Below are positions 25,399 through 36,818 of a stretch of DNA of 64,000 nucleotides, piece by piece (position 1 is the first letter of the stretch; each line of letters opens with the position of its first letter). The position numbers and the translations under genes were made by a program. Location of the stretch: contig OZ025278.1 in NCBI GenBank assembly GCA_964019165.1, positions 6,786,119 through 6,850,118 on the forward strand. The letters are read 5' to 3'. Source of the DNA: Mastigias papua. Lineage: Eukaryota; Cnidaria; Scyphozoa; Rhizostomeae; Mastigiidae. Below the pieces are notes generated by a model. It did not search any database, was not told the DNA's origin, and saw only the letters and a list, made by a program, of their open reading frames with translations.

Positions 25399-26516
25399 GT
25401 ATGATGTTTTTTGAAAGTGTTCCTTACATGTGTTTTCGATGGAAAATTTCTCCCTCCTCTACAAAGTGCTTTTCTATGACTATCCAGTTTCTCTGCGCAG
25501 TCATGAAACGTTCTAAATAACATCTCAATGGGCCAGGTTGGTACGAAATTAGCTCATTTTGTCTCATCAGACCAATGATGCCACAGGGAGTGAAGAGCAT
25601 TTGAAAATCTGCAATCCACGTCCCGTCACGTGTTGAGATTGGTTACGATTTCCGTGTTGGAGTGGAAGGCAGGGATTGGTGGGAGAGAAGTAGAGTGCCT
25701 CTGGTGAAGTGTATTTACCCTGATTGCCATTGCAACATATTCATTTGGATAGTTAGACATAAGATAATGAATGACCTTTTCTATCTAAATATCGTAATCT
25801 TACCTATTAATCAATCTAGTGGAGATTTACGAAGTATTAGCCTAAAACTTTCCAAAATATTGTTACCGCTTTTCATTCCTTGAAAAGAACGCTTTGGCAA
25901 TATACTCGATATTTATATTGTCCATTCATTCCTTGTTATTGACTGCAAACATGGTATTGATGCTGCTTGCGGTCATCGTTGATCGCAGTCAAGATATGAT
26001 ACAACGTATATTTGTAATACTCCATTCTGCTGTAGATGATGATTATGCTATAGAATTGTATAGGCACAATAATTAATGTACCTCTTGAAGGCATGCCTTA
26101 GTGCTTCTCTTCATCCTGAGAATTTTGCAGAGCATTGAGACCTTTGTTACTGGTGGAATGGGGATATCTACTTCCTTGCTGTAAATCTTGATATGGACGT
26201 GAAGCTCTTTATGCTCTTCTGCCAGCATATCCAGATTGATCACAATAGAAAAGTGACCAACTTTACTTCCAATATCCGACGTTTCATCATGATTTGCTGC
26301 ACAAAAAGTCACTCTTCCACATAAGTAAGCAGCTGGATATTCTGCTTTTCAAAGCGTCTTTTAAAGGACTTATGTAAAATATTGATTGCTTGGTCATCAA
26401 ATGCGCGAAGTTTGCTCTCTTCGCCTTTACTAGAGACCTCAATAGGAACCATCTTTAACTACAAAAGTCGCCGAATGCAAGGGGTTAGTCTCTTTTTGCA
26501 GGGCAGTTATCATCAT

Positions 26517-26800
26517 CGTGGGCGAGTGGCCAAGTGGTTAGAGCGCTTGACTGCTGTGCGAAACATCGATGGTTCGAGCCGAACCCTTGGATCATAGTTG
26601 GGATGCTCGCTAACTGTCCACCCAGCAGTAAATGGGTACCCGGTGGCAACACTGGGGAAGCTAAAGGCGGCGAGGAAAGGAACTGGCCACCCTACCTCAC
26701 TATGCCGGCGGCTCAAGATAAGTGTCCCTCTAACGGGCACTCCCCCAACGTACGGAATCGTACATGGGACTCACCTTTACCTTTTACCTTATCATCATCA
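26517..26800 (+). mobile_element. tRNA-derived SINE, family B
   Basis: The 5' part looks like a tRNA, with A-box tggccaagtgg at about 26527-26537 and B-box ggttcgagccg at about 26571-26581. A unique body of roughly 190 bp follows, then a cttttaccttat end and a run of atc/acc triplets (to about 26853). The two boxes at nearly normal spacing make a pol III origin likely. The body differs from family A, so this is a separate SINE family. Confidence 0.75.
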
Positions 26801-26855
26801 TGAGTACAATCACCACTACCACCACCACCACCAATATCATTATCATCATCACCGA
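26801..26855 (+). repeat. ATC/ACC trinucleotide-rich tract
   Basis: Imperfect atc, acc and cac triplets form the tail of the SINE just upstream. Confidence 0.7.
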
Positions 26856-27059
26856 TGTTTGACCCCTGATAAATTGTCGGCTCTTGCATGGAACTCTTTC
26901 TTGGAGCGTAGTTCTTTCAAGTGGATGTTTTATTTTTTTATGATCAGAATTCTTCTGCCCTTTGCATATTCCTTTGAATTATTTTCAAGCGAAAGAACCA
27001 ATTCTTTCATGGTGATGAGTTTGAAAACCATTGAGAATTGATTTCCAATCCACTTGATT

Positions 27060-27260
27060 TTCTTTTGCATTCCCGTGAAGCACTTTTGTCTCGCTTAGGC
27101 TGTTATAGAACCTCTTGCAGTATCGAATGACTTCTTAATATCAAACCAACATCGGCTCCTTATGTCGTCCACCTTGTCTTAGAAAGGTTCTTTAGTCCAT
27201 CATTGTTGCCAGAGATTTTCTTGTGAATATCTTCGAAAAATGATATTCTCTTGGGACTCA
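27060..27260 (-). pseudogene. hAT-like transposase remnant
   Basis: Read on the minus strand from about 27256 down, this gives SPKRISFFEDIHKKIS and, after a few residues, DGLKNLSKTRWTT, then a stop and GADVGLILRSHSILQEV. The SPKR...L...LSKTRW arrangement is typical of hAT-type transposases in animal genomes (the ZMYM1/52-kDa repressor-like group). Further decayed coding may extend to about 28050 on the same strand. Stops break it, so it is not a gene. Confidence 0.5.
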
Positions 27261-29639
27261 TACCAACCAGTGAATATTAACCCTAACTCATATCTTGTGC
27301 GTACTCTTTCAAGTTTTCCACATATCACTCACTTCATCACAAATTGTCGAGTAAAAGTTTGCTGCATATATCTGATTAACTGTGTCTCTCCTTGCTTTTA
27401 TAACAAGTAGCTCTTCTTGTTCGGATAGAATGACGTAGTAAAAACAAATTTTCGTTTAGGTGACATCTTAGCCAAAAAACGTTGATTGTTTTTTCTTGAT
27501 TATGTTATATGTGCATCTTTATCGACATGATCTCATATTGGGTGCCCACAAGGAAATAGAGTCTTCATCGTATTTAGATAAAAAATAATACCTGGCCTTC
27601 TTTATTTGTGTTGTTCTCTATATCTTTCATCCAACTGGTAATCAATATTCGGTGATTCTTCTCTTGAACCCTCAGAGCATCCTTGTGATTTTCAACTTTT
27701 CGTTCTCTGCTAGACGTTCACTCCTATTTTACAGTTACGAAGTCGAGTTTCTGCAGATTCATGGATGAACGCTGATGTGTCATTTTGCTGGTTGGGTCCA
27801 GTGCATACTCTGCAAATAGCTATCAGTTTCTCGCGATGATACCCAAGCCAGAAGTAATATTGAAATCACTCTCCTTGGAAATATCTTCAATTGCTGATGC
27901 GTCTCTGCATTTCTGAAGAGAAAATTCGTTCGTTCTTATTGATGATGCATGGATCATAGCAAACAAAGCCCCCATGCGAATTGTGCAAATTTCTTATCGT
28001 GATTTCCTTATTTCTTCTTCAACTTGAGGGTCTTCAGCTGTAGCTTCCTCTGGCTTTTGGTGTATTGTGGTGAAGAATCCCCTTAGTTTTGTTTGACCTT
28101 TTGCCAGCGTGGCATATTAGAGTTAAAATAGAAAAGAAAGTGCCGTTTTAGCAATGCTATGCTCTCTTCGTTTTAATGAACGATCTAAATTTGCACACGC
28201 TAAAGGTACACTTACATATCAGTCCAACTTGCCTCTTATACCAAAGATCTAGAAGAAGGTACCTCTGTGATTGTGTTCGAAGAAGTTATTTCTTAAGAGC
28301 TAGCTGAATGAAAATCGTCGAACCACACTACAACCGTTCTGTTCTCTGCTCTACATGGTAGCTCCAGATGTTGTCGATTGTAGTTGAGAGACAAAGAAGA
28401 TACATAGCGGGCAACTGTTATGCTCGAGGTGACCAATTGCGATTCCTGTTAATAATGGTGGGAGTATCCGTTACTATGCCTCCTCGACTGTACTTGCTTG
28501 CAAAATCCTGTTTATTATGAAAACTGAAAATAGTTAATCAAAACCAGTGCAATTACTAGATTATTGCCCTACATTTCGGGGTGGAGAATGAAATTGCAAA
28601 TATTTATCTCCTTTTCAAAGCTATTTCTGCTGGCAATATGCTTGTTGAGGGCACCATATTGCCCCGCTGCCCCCATGCTTCCAGCACCATTGCAAGACAT
28701 CCTTCTCAAGGGCATACTTCAAGACGACACTGGCCCTGCTATGATGACAATACTCGTCAGACTGCAGAAGAAAGACAACAGATCTTCACTACAACACGTA
28801 AAAGCGGCAACTTGTTTTTCACATTTGCTAATACGTTGCCATAGAAAAATGAAATGACCCAAATATTGTGGCAGGATTGAAGCTCTAGAACAACCCATCA
28901 AACAGTGTAGAACGTAACGAAGGGGGTAAAAATTGAGCTACAAGTGAAGAAGTTCAACATCAGGATAAGCAAAATTCAATGCAGGTTTTTAAATGTGAGT
29001 GATGAGAAAACTGAGTTAAAGAGATTATATAAGAAACTCAATGAAGGAACCTATCTTAGAGACAGTAAATATTGATGATTTCATTGTCGAGGGTACGATA
29101 TGGGGAATTTTTGCCAACCCTAGTATTGGTGCCAATGGCCTATGCACATTTGTTATAGCCTGTTTTCATTCAAACTAAATTTATTGATTCTAATCCAATA
29201 TGATGCATTTTCTAGTGTTTTTTTATAAGCCCGTTAGTTCATTTGTACCATCAACATGCACATTTAGAGTCATAAAGTCCGATTTTTTTCAATTCATCAC
29301 TGAAAAATATTAAATACAAATGTTCCAAACTCGAGCCCTGCAGAGCAAAAATAATCGAATTCCTATGTTATTCAATTCCTAGTATATGAACATTCATTCA
29401 TAATTTTCCATTCCAGTGTCCTTTTGTGATATTGATATCTCTTTATGGAGTATCTCTGGTATTGTGAAGTCAGTAATAGCAAGGGTGGGCCGGTGGTTTT
29501 AGATTTATGCATATGTGTAATAGTTTATTACATATCGTTGTCTTCTTTATATCCGGAGTTTTCGGGTTATTGTTGTCGCAAATTGATAGTGTTGTTCCTT
29601 CCGTCATCCTGGCCAACTGAGCGAAGAAAAGTGTACTAC

Positions 29640-29829
<190 letters not shown>

Positions 29830-29954
29830 TTCAGCTCCTTTGGTAGTTGTTTTTCCACTCTTTTTGATTGTTTCAGAGATTACATGCCGATAATCTTAAA
29901 GCCCATTGCGAGTTTTCGTTATTGTAGTATAATACGTTTTGTGTTTTTGAACAG

Positions 29955-30172
29955 AAAATGTCTTGGGTGGTTGCCCTGATTTAGAACCGGAACCAGCTGG
30001 ACTTAAGTCGTACATTCCTTTGGAGCAACCAGAAAGAATGATAGATCTTAACATTCTAAAGTATGACCAGCAGAAAGTAACTGCCTATGCTTCATGGGAC
30101 TCTTCAATGCACGATTCTGTATACCTTAATCGTGTAACACAAAACAATGAGAGAATTTATCTTGTTTTAAAG
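29955..30172 (+). CDS. KIF13B-like: KIF13 exon: ASWDSS / LNRVT block
   Basis: A 218-nt exon, phase 1 in and phase 0 out (aag|gtatta). After a variable part ([20 protein letters not shown]) it reads [20 protein letters not shown] and [16 protein letters not shown]13A has ATASWDSSVHDSVHLNRVT and NERIYLIVK, so the match is almost exact. This is the core of the conserved C-terminal stalk domain. Confidence 0.96.
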
Positions 30173-30598
30173 GTATTATTTCAAATTCTAGTGAATATAA
30201 GCTTTAAGAACTGTATTGTACTTTACTTCATATCTTTTTGATCGGTTTGCACCCTTGAAGGAGTCCTTTGCTTTGCTAGTGTTTTGTTGAATTGTTGCAA
30301 TGACCTTTTGAGGGATTGTGTTGGAATCGTCTTATGTGATTTTCTTAAAGAAATTAATTTTAGACTTTAGGGTTACGTACGACTTTACAATGATTTCATG
30401 AATATCCGTGATGCCAGTTTTTGACTTTGCTTTGCACCTTAATGGATACTCTGAAAGCATACTCAAATTATTATATTACTTTTTCTCTCAAGCAATACCC
30501 TTGATTTTCTCGCTCCTCCTCCCTTTCTGAATTTTAGATGTATTGTGGTACTCTTTTGTACCTGTATTTTTCTTCATTATGATATTGTTGTTGTTTAG
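30173..30598 (+). other. intron, 426 bp
   Basis: AT-rich intron sequence. It ends in the acceptor tgttgtttag. I see nothing else in it. Confidence 0.8.
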
Positions 30599-30721
30599 GT
30601 TGTACTCCGACTATGTAGTCCAGCTGTTATGGACCTTGTTTTAAGGAAGCGAATTTGTGTGAGAATTTACAAGAAGCAAGGATTAAAGGAGAGTTTGATG
30701 AGGAAGTTTATTCGACAAAGC
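30599..30721 (+). CDS. KIF13B-like: KIF13 exon: LVLRKRI block
   Basis: A 41-codon, phase 0-0 exon. It reads VVLRLCSPAVMDLVLRKRIC and then KKQGLKESLMRKFIRQS, matching VQLSHPAAMELVLRKRIAAN and the following QSFTQSLKRR of KIF13A. In vertebrates the protein continues with GVTYEIVSNIP before the next block. That piece is absent from this exon and from the next one I can place. Confidence 0.94.
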
Positions 30722-30788
30722 GTAGGTTTTGCTTTCAATTTTCTGACTTGAGGTAGTAATGTAGTGTGCCATAGATTGCGCATTGCAG

Positions 30789-30897
30789 GTGGCGAACAGC
30801 CGGCATATAGGGGCTCAGTGCGGAAGGTTCAGTAAGTTGCAGTTAAAAATTCCGCTTTCCAGAGCCTCCGAGTACCGTATGAATAGACATCATTACG
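30789..30897 (+). other. possible extra exon (unproven)
   Basis: An open stretch runs from acceptor gcattgcag to a good donor g|gtgagt, starting in phase 0 as the preceding exon requires. It would encode 36 residues (VANSRHIGAQCGRF... ending MNRHHYG) and leave in phase 1. It does not resemble KIF13 at this position. The preceding intron would be only 67 bp, and the phase-1 end needs a further exon that I cannot find. It could be a lineage-specific or alternative exon, or chance. Confidence 0.2.
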
Positions 30898-31555
30898 GTG
30901 AGTTTAAGGATGGTTGAGGAATGTATTAGATTGGCTGTTATTTAAAATCTATGATTTGGCAGTTTTGGTCTAATGTAGCTACTACTGTTTGATCCTTTCC
31001 TGTCACTAAGTGTATTCAAACGTTCTTTTAGATAATAGGTATTTCTTGCTCTGAACATCTTGCTCTGAACATCATTGTCAGAATCGATATAGTAGACAAA
31101 CTCAATATTGTCTTTCCACTTATGTATGATGAAATGGTTTTGAAACAAGCAGATCGTCGCTTTGACCGGAAGAGCTTCCGAAATAAGTATAGTCGCAACA
31201 ATGAGTCACAAAGTATTTTTGTGCCCATTTATGCACCAAGCTGTTGGTAAAGGATGTGCAATATGTTTCCACCCCTTTTTATTCTAATTCCATAGATGTA
31301 TTTTCGTACACAAACACAAAAGGGTGAAGCGAGTCAGAGCACAGGTTTAGCTATTATAGAATATTGCCTGGCGCTTAACAATAGTGCATAATTGTTCAAA
31401 AGAGCATTCAATATGTGTAGCTACCAAGAAACGACAAAAATGGTCCCATGCAGAAGAACTGCCATCGCAGATATTTAAGCCTTGGAAGCAATGGCATCGC
31501 AGAAACACTCTATGAAGTTCATTGGAAAATGTAAAAATTCAAGCACCACCTGTAA

Positions 31556-31752
31556 CAGGGATTCCCAACCAGGGGTGGCCACACAATCCCTTGGATTGCC
31601 AAGGGGTGTGAGAAGCGTCTGTTTTAGTGATAAAATGCCTGATCTACTTATTGAACTCAAGCGGCCTTAAGCGAAATATCTGTTATAGGGAGTGCGAGAT
31701 GAGACCAAACGTTTTCTAGGGATATAGGAATAGAAAAGGTTGGGAAACACTG
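31556..31752. mobile_element. small hAT-type MITE
   Basis: The left end cagggattcccaacc and right end ggttgggaaacactg are inverted copies of the CAGNGNTTCCCAACC type that is common in hAT elements. The flanking octamers acctgtaa (31548-31555) and tcctataa (31753-31760) agree at six of eight bases, which fits an aged 8-bp target duplication. It has no coding sequence. Confidence 0.65.
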
Positions 31753-32020
31753 TCCTATAAACATTATCGTTTGTTATAGCTCAATCCATATCCAACGATT
31801 GATTTGTTATTCTCTGCGTTGCTCCTGAGGAATATTTATGAATTTTTATCCTGAACTTGCAGAAGTTCTTATACTGAGCCCTTGTACAAACTTCCTCTTT
31901 CGCGAGTATTTCTGCTCCAGTGAATATGCCTCACTCAAAGCAATCCCAATTAGACTCATAACACTCTACTGGAAGAGCTAGAGCGATTGTTCAATACAAT
32001 TCACTAGTCTACTTCAACGG

Positions 32021-32418
<398 letters not shown>

Positions 32419-32537
32419 GTATCAAGGAGTGGAGTGACATTTGAACTGGTATCACACATACCAAAGGTATGTATTCTTTTGTACGTAATTGTTTTCTTAT
32501 ATCATTTTTATTAATTTCTGATAGCTCACCTTAACCT

Positions 32538-33291
32538 TGAAATACACTGTCCAATTTATTCGATTCGATTAGATGGATCATCCAATTTATTGGACGAAAA
32601 TGCCTGTTTACACTCATCCAATAAATTGGAACGATTTCTGTGCAACTTCCTCATTTCATCATGGATTCTGAGGACAAATGTTTCGCTGCATCAATCATAT
32701 TTGTCATAAAATGTTTGAAGTAATAATAATATGTAGTGATTACTCCCCCAGAAAAGGCAAAGATCAGTTTGGGGGCTATGGCTAACCCGACATAATGAGC
32801 TCGGTGTAGGTAACACTCTTTTAGAGGAATTTCGGCTGGAGAATGACGAGGAATTCAAACAGATTTTAATAATGTCACTCTAAAATTTCTAGGAACCCTT
32901 AAGCCTCGTTGAAGTAGAGATTCAAAAACAAGACACTTTACGTCGCGATGCAACTCCCGCGCAAATGAAGCTGGCTGCAACCATTCGATTTCTAGCTACT
33001 GGCAACAGTTATGCAGACCTGCAATATTGATTTCGCGTTCACTTCGCAAGCTTGTGCACGAAAGATGAAGACGTGAAAATATTTGGGAAATGTCCTCTTA
33101 GCGCCAAGAAGAACAATAGGGATTAGGAGGAACAATGGAAAAAAGTTGGATCAAAGTTGAACACGTCCAACTTTTTTAATCGACGTTCCAATTTGTTGGA
33201 AGAGCCAAATATCATCAAATTTTTGCGTCTACACCATCCAATTTTTCGCAATCTAATAAATTGGATCCAATAAATTGGACAGTGTATTTCA
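32538..33291 (+). mobile_element. deleted PIF/Harbinger transposon
   Basis: The ends are a perfect 23-bp inverted repeat beginning tgaaatacactgtccaattt. Inside, on the + strand from about 32790, decayed coding reads LGVGNTLLEEFRLENDEEFK, then IQKQDTLRRDATPAQMKLA and ATIRFLATGNSYADLQY. This pattern (IQKQDT, LAATxRFLATGxSYxxLQY) belongs to Harbinger-type DDE transposases. EEQWKKV near 33130 resembles a later part of the same protein, so the middle is deleted. Several stops make it inactive. Confidence 0.8.
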
Positions 33292-33589
33292 GGCTTTAGA
33301 CTAGTGCATTTGCTACTCATAGTAATTTTGTACATAGAACATGACTTGTTAAATCTGTGAATGACGATATGAACCAAGGGGAAACAGCTGATTTGAAGTT
33401 ATTTACACGTTTAATTATAAAAAAGTTTATCGCTGGGCTCAGGTTCTAGTATTTTGACCGCTTTCTCAAAGTAGTTCTTAGATGGGTCACTTACGTTGTT
33501 ATAGAAGCAATTCAATACAAATGTGCACACTTGTTTCTTTATTGAACTCTGGATGGTAGGCCTCCTGCTAATTCTGTATATGATATTCA

Positions 33590-33930
33590 TAATCCAAAAT
33601 GGGTTGCATATTTAACTCAGTTAATGGTGCGGCTAAGCAAACTCAACTTCCATAAATTCAAATATAATTTCAAAGACACTGCACAGTTAATCCGTTGTGT
33701 CCAGTAGACGATGACATTAAAGATACGGAACACTTCTTGCTGCTCTGCGAGTCTTTCAGTGAACATAGATGAACTCTTCTCGCTGATGTCAACGATGTCG
33801 TCGAAGCTTATAGAAACTGTATGGCTTCAGTTATCAATATGCTGCAAGTTGTTTCGTATGGAGGCAAAAATTTGTCCTCGGGAGCTTGAGAGTTAATATT
33901 AAATTTATCATTCTGTACATGTCCGAAACA
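33590..33930 (+). pseudogene. LINE reverse-transcriptase C-terminal fragment
   Basis: With frame changes this reads LSKLNFHKFKYNFKDT and then DTEHFLLLCESFSEHR followed by LLADVNDVVEAY. The (D/E)DTEHFLLxCPSF motif is typical of the C-terminal end of animal non-LTR retrotransposon polyproteins. It is 5'-truncated and frameshifted, and lies 300 bp downstream of the deleted Harbinger element. Confidence 0.7.
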
Positions 33931-36560
33931 GAGCGCCGTGGTTAAAGGGTTACTGATTTCCATAAATTGTATACTCAATTCCCTTCTATCTGTGTTTGTT
34001 TTAGGTGGTCATTTTTGCTTATTTTAACTTTGTGTTTTATGTATTGTTGTTGATTTCTCCTTCATGTGATGTTTTAGGGAAATTTGGAGCGAAATAATAG
34101 TTACGATTTTAGTTATTCATTCATTTTACATGAAAAAGAGCACCATTTTACCACTTTTAACTTGGTATTTAAATCATCACTGGCAATTATTTGGTTGCAA
34201 ACTGCTTTAACTTGTAGCCTGTGTTCAGTTTATTCGTTCTATTTATGTTATGACCCCAGGGTAGACATAGTATTTTGTCCGAGGGGTATCATTTCTGTAA
34301 TAGGGTTAGGTGTTAGGTGAATGTATTGTGAATGTGTAATTATATATTGCAGAATTGTAAACGTTTAATGTAATGGAAAAATACTGCAGGTCCTTTCTTG
34401 GATTTACTGTTGGTTGTATGATTTTCCTGCTACACTATCTGATTAACTCTCAATTTCTTAGTTGTGAATTATTTCTTCGTATCTCTTTTGTATTATTTGT
34501 CGATTTATAGGACTTCGTAATCCTATCCATAACTTTATGCCGATTTCTCTCTTTTTTATTTTGCGCTTCCGTTTTGAAAATATTTGCGTATTGTATAATT
34601 TCATAGGTAATAGTAAACCTCCGCTAAGCCTGATACATTTGCTGTTATTACAAATGTAACTCGTAGTTTTAAATGACCTGTTACTGTCTCATCCCCTTTG
34701 TTGTTCGAAGATTTATTCCTGAAGTTATTCCTCATCAACATTTTAACCAAAATAAGTCCTTCCAAATGTTCTGTTCATTTGTCTTTCTTAAGATGTTTTA
34801 TAATACTGCATGTTGAAATTCTTTTCTATCAGTTAGCGTCAGTTAGCCTAGTATAACTGCAGGGCAGCTGAAAGGATCATAGAACGGTTTTTACCTCCTT
34901 TGCTATTATCTGGAGAAGTGTTCTAATAAAAAATTAGCTGATCTCTTTCCCCTTTTGAGGATAAATGCTTTCTTCCAAGGTGGCGATAGAGTGTTTCATT
35001 TATTTACCAGTTTAGGTGCTTTGCAATATGATAAATTGTTCATAAGGAGCCTCGTTATCAATGGTGACTTATTACCTCATTCCAAGAAATTAGTGAGGCA
35101 CAGAATTAACAATCATTAAATTGAAACGAAGGAAATCAACGCTAGTACTTATGACAATTTATCAGAAGAATATAATTGACAAGAATTGGCTCAACTCGTT
35201 AACAAACAGCATTAGATTAACTCGAATACAGAAATAAAAAAGACAAACTATCTTATCAAAAGAATGGCTATATTTCGTTTAAAAGAACTAGAATTAGTAT
35301 GGGTTCATTGGTGTACAGCCAGTTTTTCTGGCTTCCTTTAAAACATCTGTGATGCCAGTTACTCTCTAGCCTGCCTTAATCACGTCACAGTCTTTTTCTG
35401 ACTGCAAAATCTCGTACACCTTTCAAGAAAATCCGGTGTACTTCACGGTAGGCACCGTATCAGGACCATGCTAAAAAATTTCCATGAAATTAAGCGAAAA
35501 AAAGTGATATATGTTTGCTTGTATCTTCGGAAGAAGAGCCAGAGGATTAAATTGCACTTTGCAGTCATTGTAATGTGTATTAGAAAAAACAATTAAAATT
35601 TGAAAGTATCAGTTAAGTTTATAGCGTCCCGGATATTTACGGTGCACTTTAATAAGAGGTTAAATATTTACGCTGCAATTTATTAAGGGGCATAATTTCT
35701 TAATTTTTTTGCGAGTATGTTGAGACTGATATTGGCAACTGAGTTATATATTATCTTGCTGCCCTAGCTAATGACGCGTTCTTAATAGTTTGTGTACCTT
35801 TTGGTTACCATCGTAAATACCCTTGCTTCAATCATTCGTCATTTGTGGGCTATGGTCGTCCTTTGCAATATTTGAATGTATGAAACCGAATAAAACAGCA
35901 GCATTTGTATCATCGCTTCCCATGGCTAGCTAATGATGGGCACGAGTTAGAAATGGTATGAGGTGTATCTATTGATGATGAGATGCCATTTTTATTTGAA
36001 CTAGAAAAAGCAGCTGGTTGGTATTAGGTTAGCCTTTTACAGCAATGTTTTTGATATTTCGAATCTTGGTGCAATTGAACTTAGATGGTGTCTATGAATA
36101 TCTAGAATTTGTCAGATTGATGATTAGGAACATACGTAACTACAAAGGGAGCAGTTGTACATTTTTGCTTGATGGGTCTATTCAAATTATTAAGACGCAC
36201 ATATCTGGCTTGGGGAGGGTTCATGATTCGCTTGAAAGACTCGAATTATGACACTATTTGTAGATAGTTATTGAAAGCTGTACATAGTTTTCTATTTGGC
36301 AGATTTGTATTGATTGCGTAAGGCACTTCATCTGATCATTCATGACGATGTGATTGGGTGTTCAGGCCAATCCATCAAAGTTACAAAATTAATACATAAC
36401 TGATCATTAGGAAAAGATTGCTGAAAACATATTTTGAACAGTTCCAAAAGATTTGTTACTTATTTCTTCTGGTAGGACCTTTAAGCATTCTTCGAAAAGT
36501 GGACATTCTTTTATGTGTTGTTCTACTGGTATAATGTGCTTTTCCAATTTCTCCATGCAG

Positions 36561-36818
36561 CAATCTGGCGAGGAAACAGAGGAAAGGCAAAATTTGGCAA
36601 GAAAAGCAGCTAATGCTATGACGTCCGAACAAGAAGTTTTTGATGGTGAAGCAATTGAGAAATATAGCAAAGGAGTGACAAGAGTTGAGAATATACTCAA
36701 CTTGCACAAGTTAAGACAAAGAGTTCTACTTGAAGAGAAACTAGCAACTGTTGGTCGATCAGATAGCTCACTGAAAAAGTATGCAAGTACACCAAATCTA
36801 TTCAGCGGAAACAGAACG
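36561..36818 (+). CDS. KIF13B-like: KIF13 exon: IEKY / VENIL block
   Basis: An 86-codon, phase 0-0 exon after acceptor ctccatgcag. It reads QQSGEETEERQNLARKAANA, then DGEAIEKYSKGVTRVENIL and LHKLRQRVLLEEKL. KIF13A has EEIEDRETLALLAARSEN, DGETYIEKYTRGVLEVENIL and ERLRQAVTVKEAL. It ends with a serine-rich stretch including YASTPNLFSG, matching the vertebrate SLSTPNV motif. The upstream vertebrate segment GVTYEIVSNIP is not in this exon. Confidence 0.95.

Noticed and set aside
26517..26600. A functional tRNA gene
   Set aside because: A- and B-boxes are present, but the acceptor stem does not pair and a long non-tRNA body follows, so it is the head of a SINE.
36045..36251. Possible exon carrying GVYEYLEFVR, considered for the missing KIF13 block
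   Set aside because: The resemblance to GVTYEIVSNIP is superficial, no suitable donor in the right phase follows, and a larger open frame runs on without conservation.
36400..36560. An earlier start of the 36561 exon, or tiny exons just before it
   Set aside because: The upstream in-frame sequence has no similarity to KIF13, and ctccatgcag at 36551-36560 is a good acceptor in the required phase.
36407..36709. 100-codon open frame on the minus strand
   Set aside because: It lies opposite the conserved KIF13 exon at 36561-36818 and has no similarity of its own.
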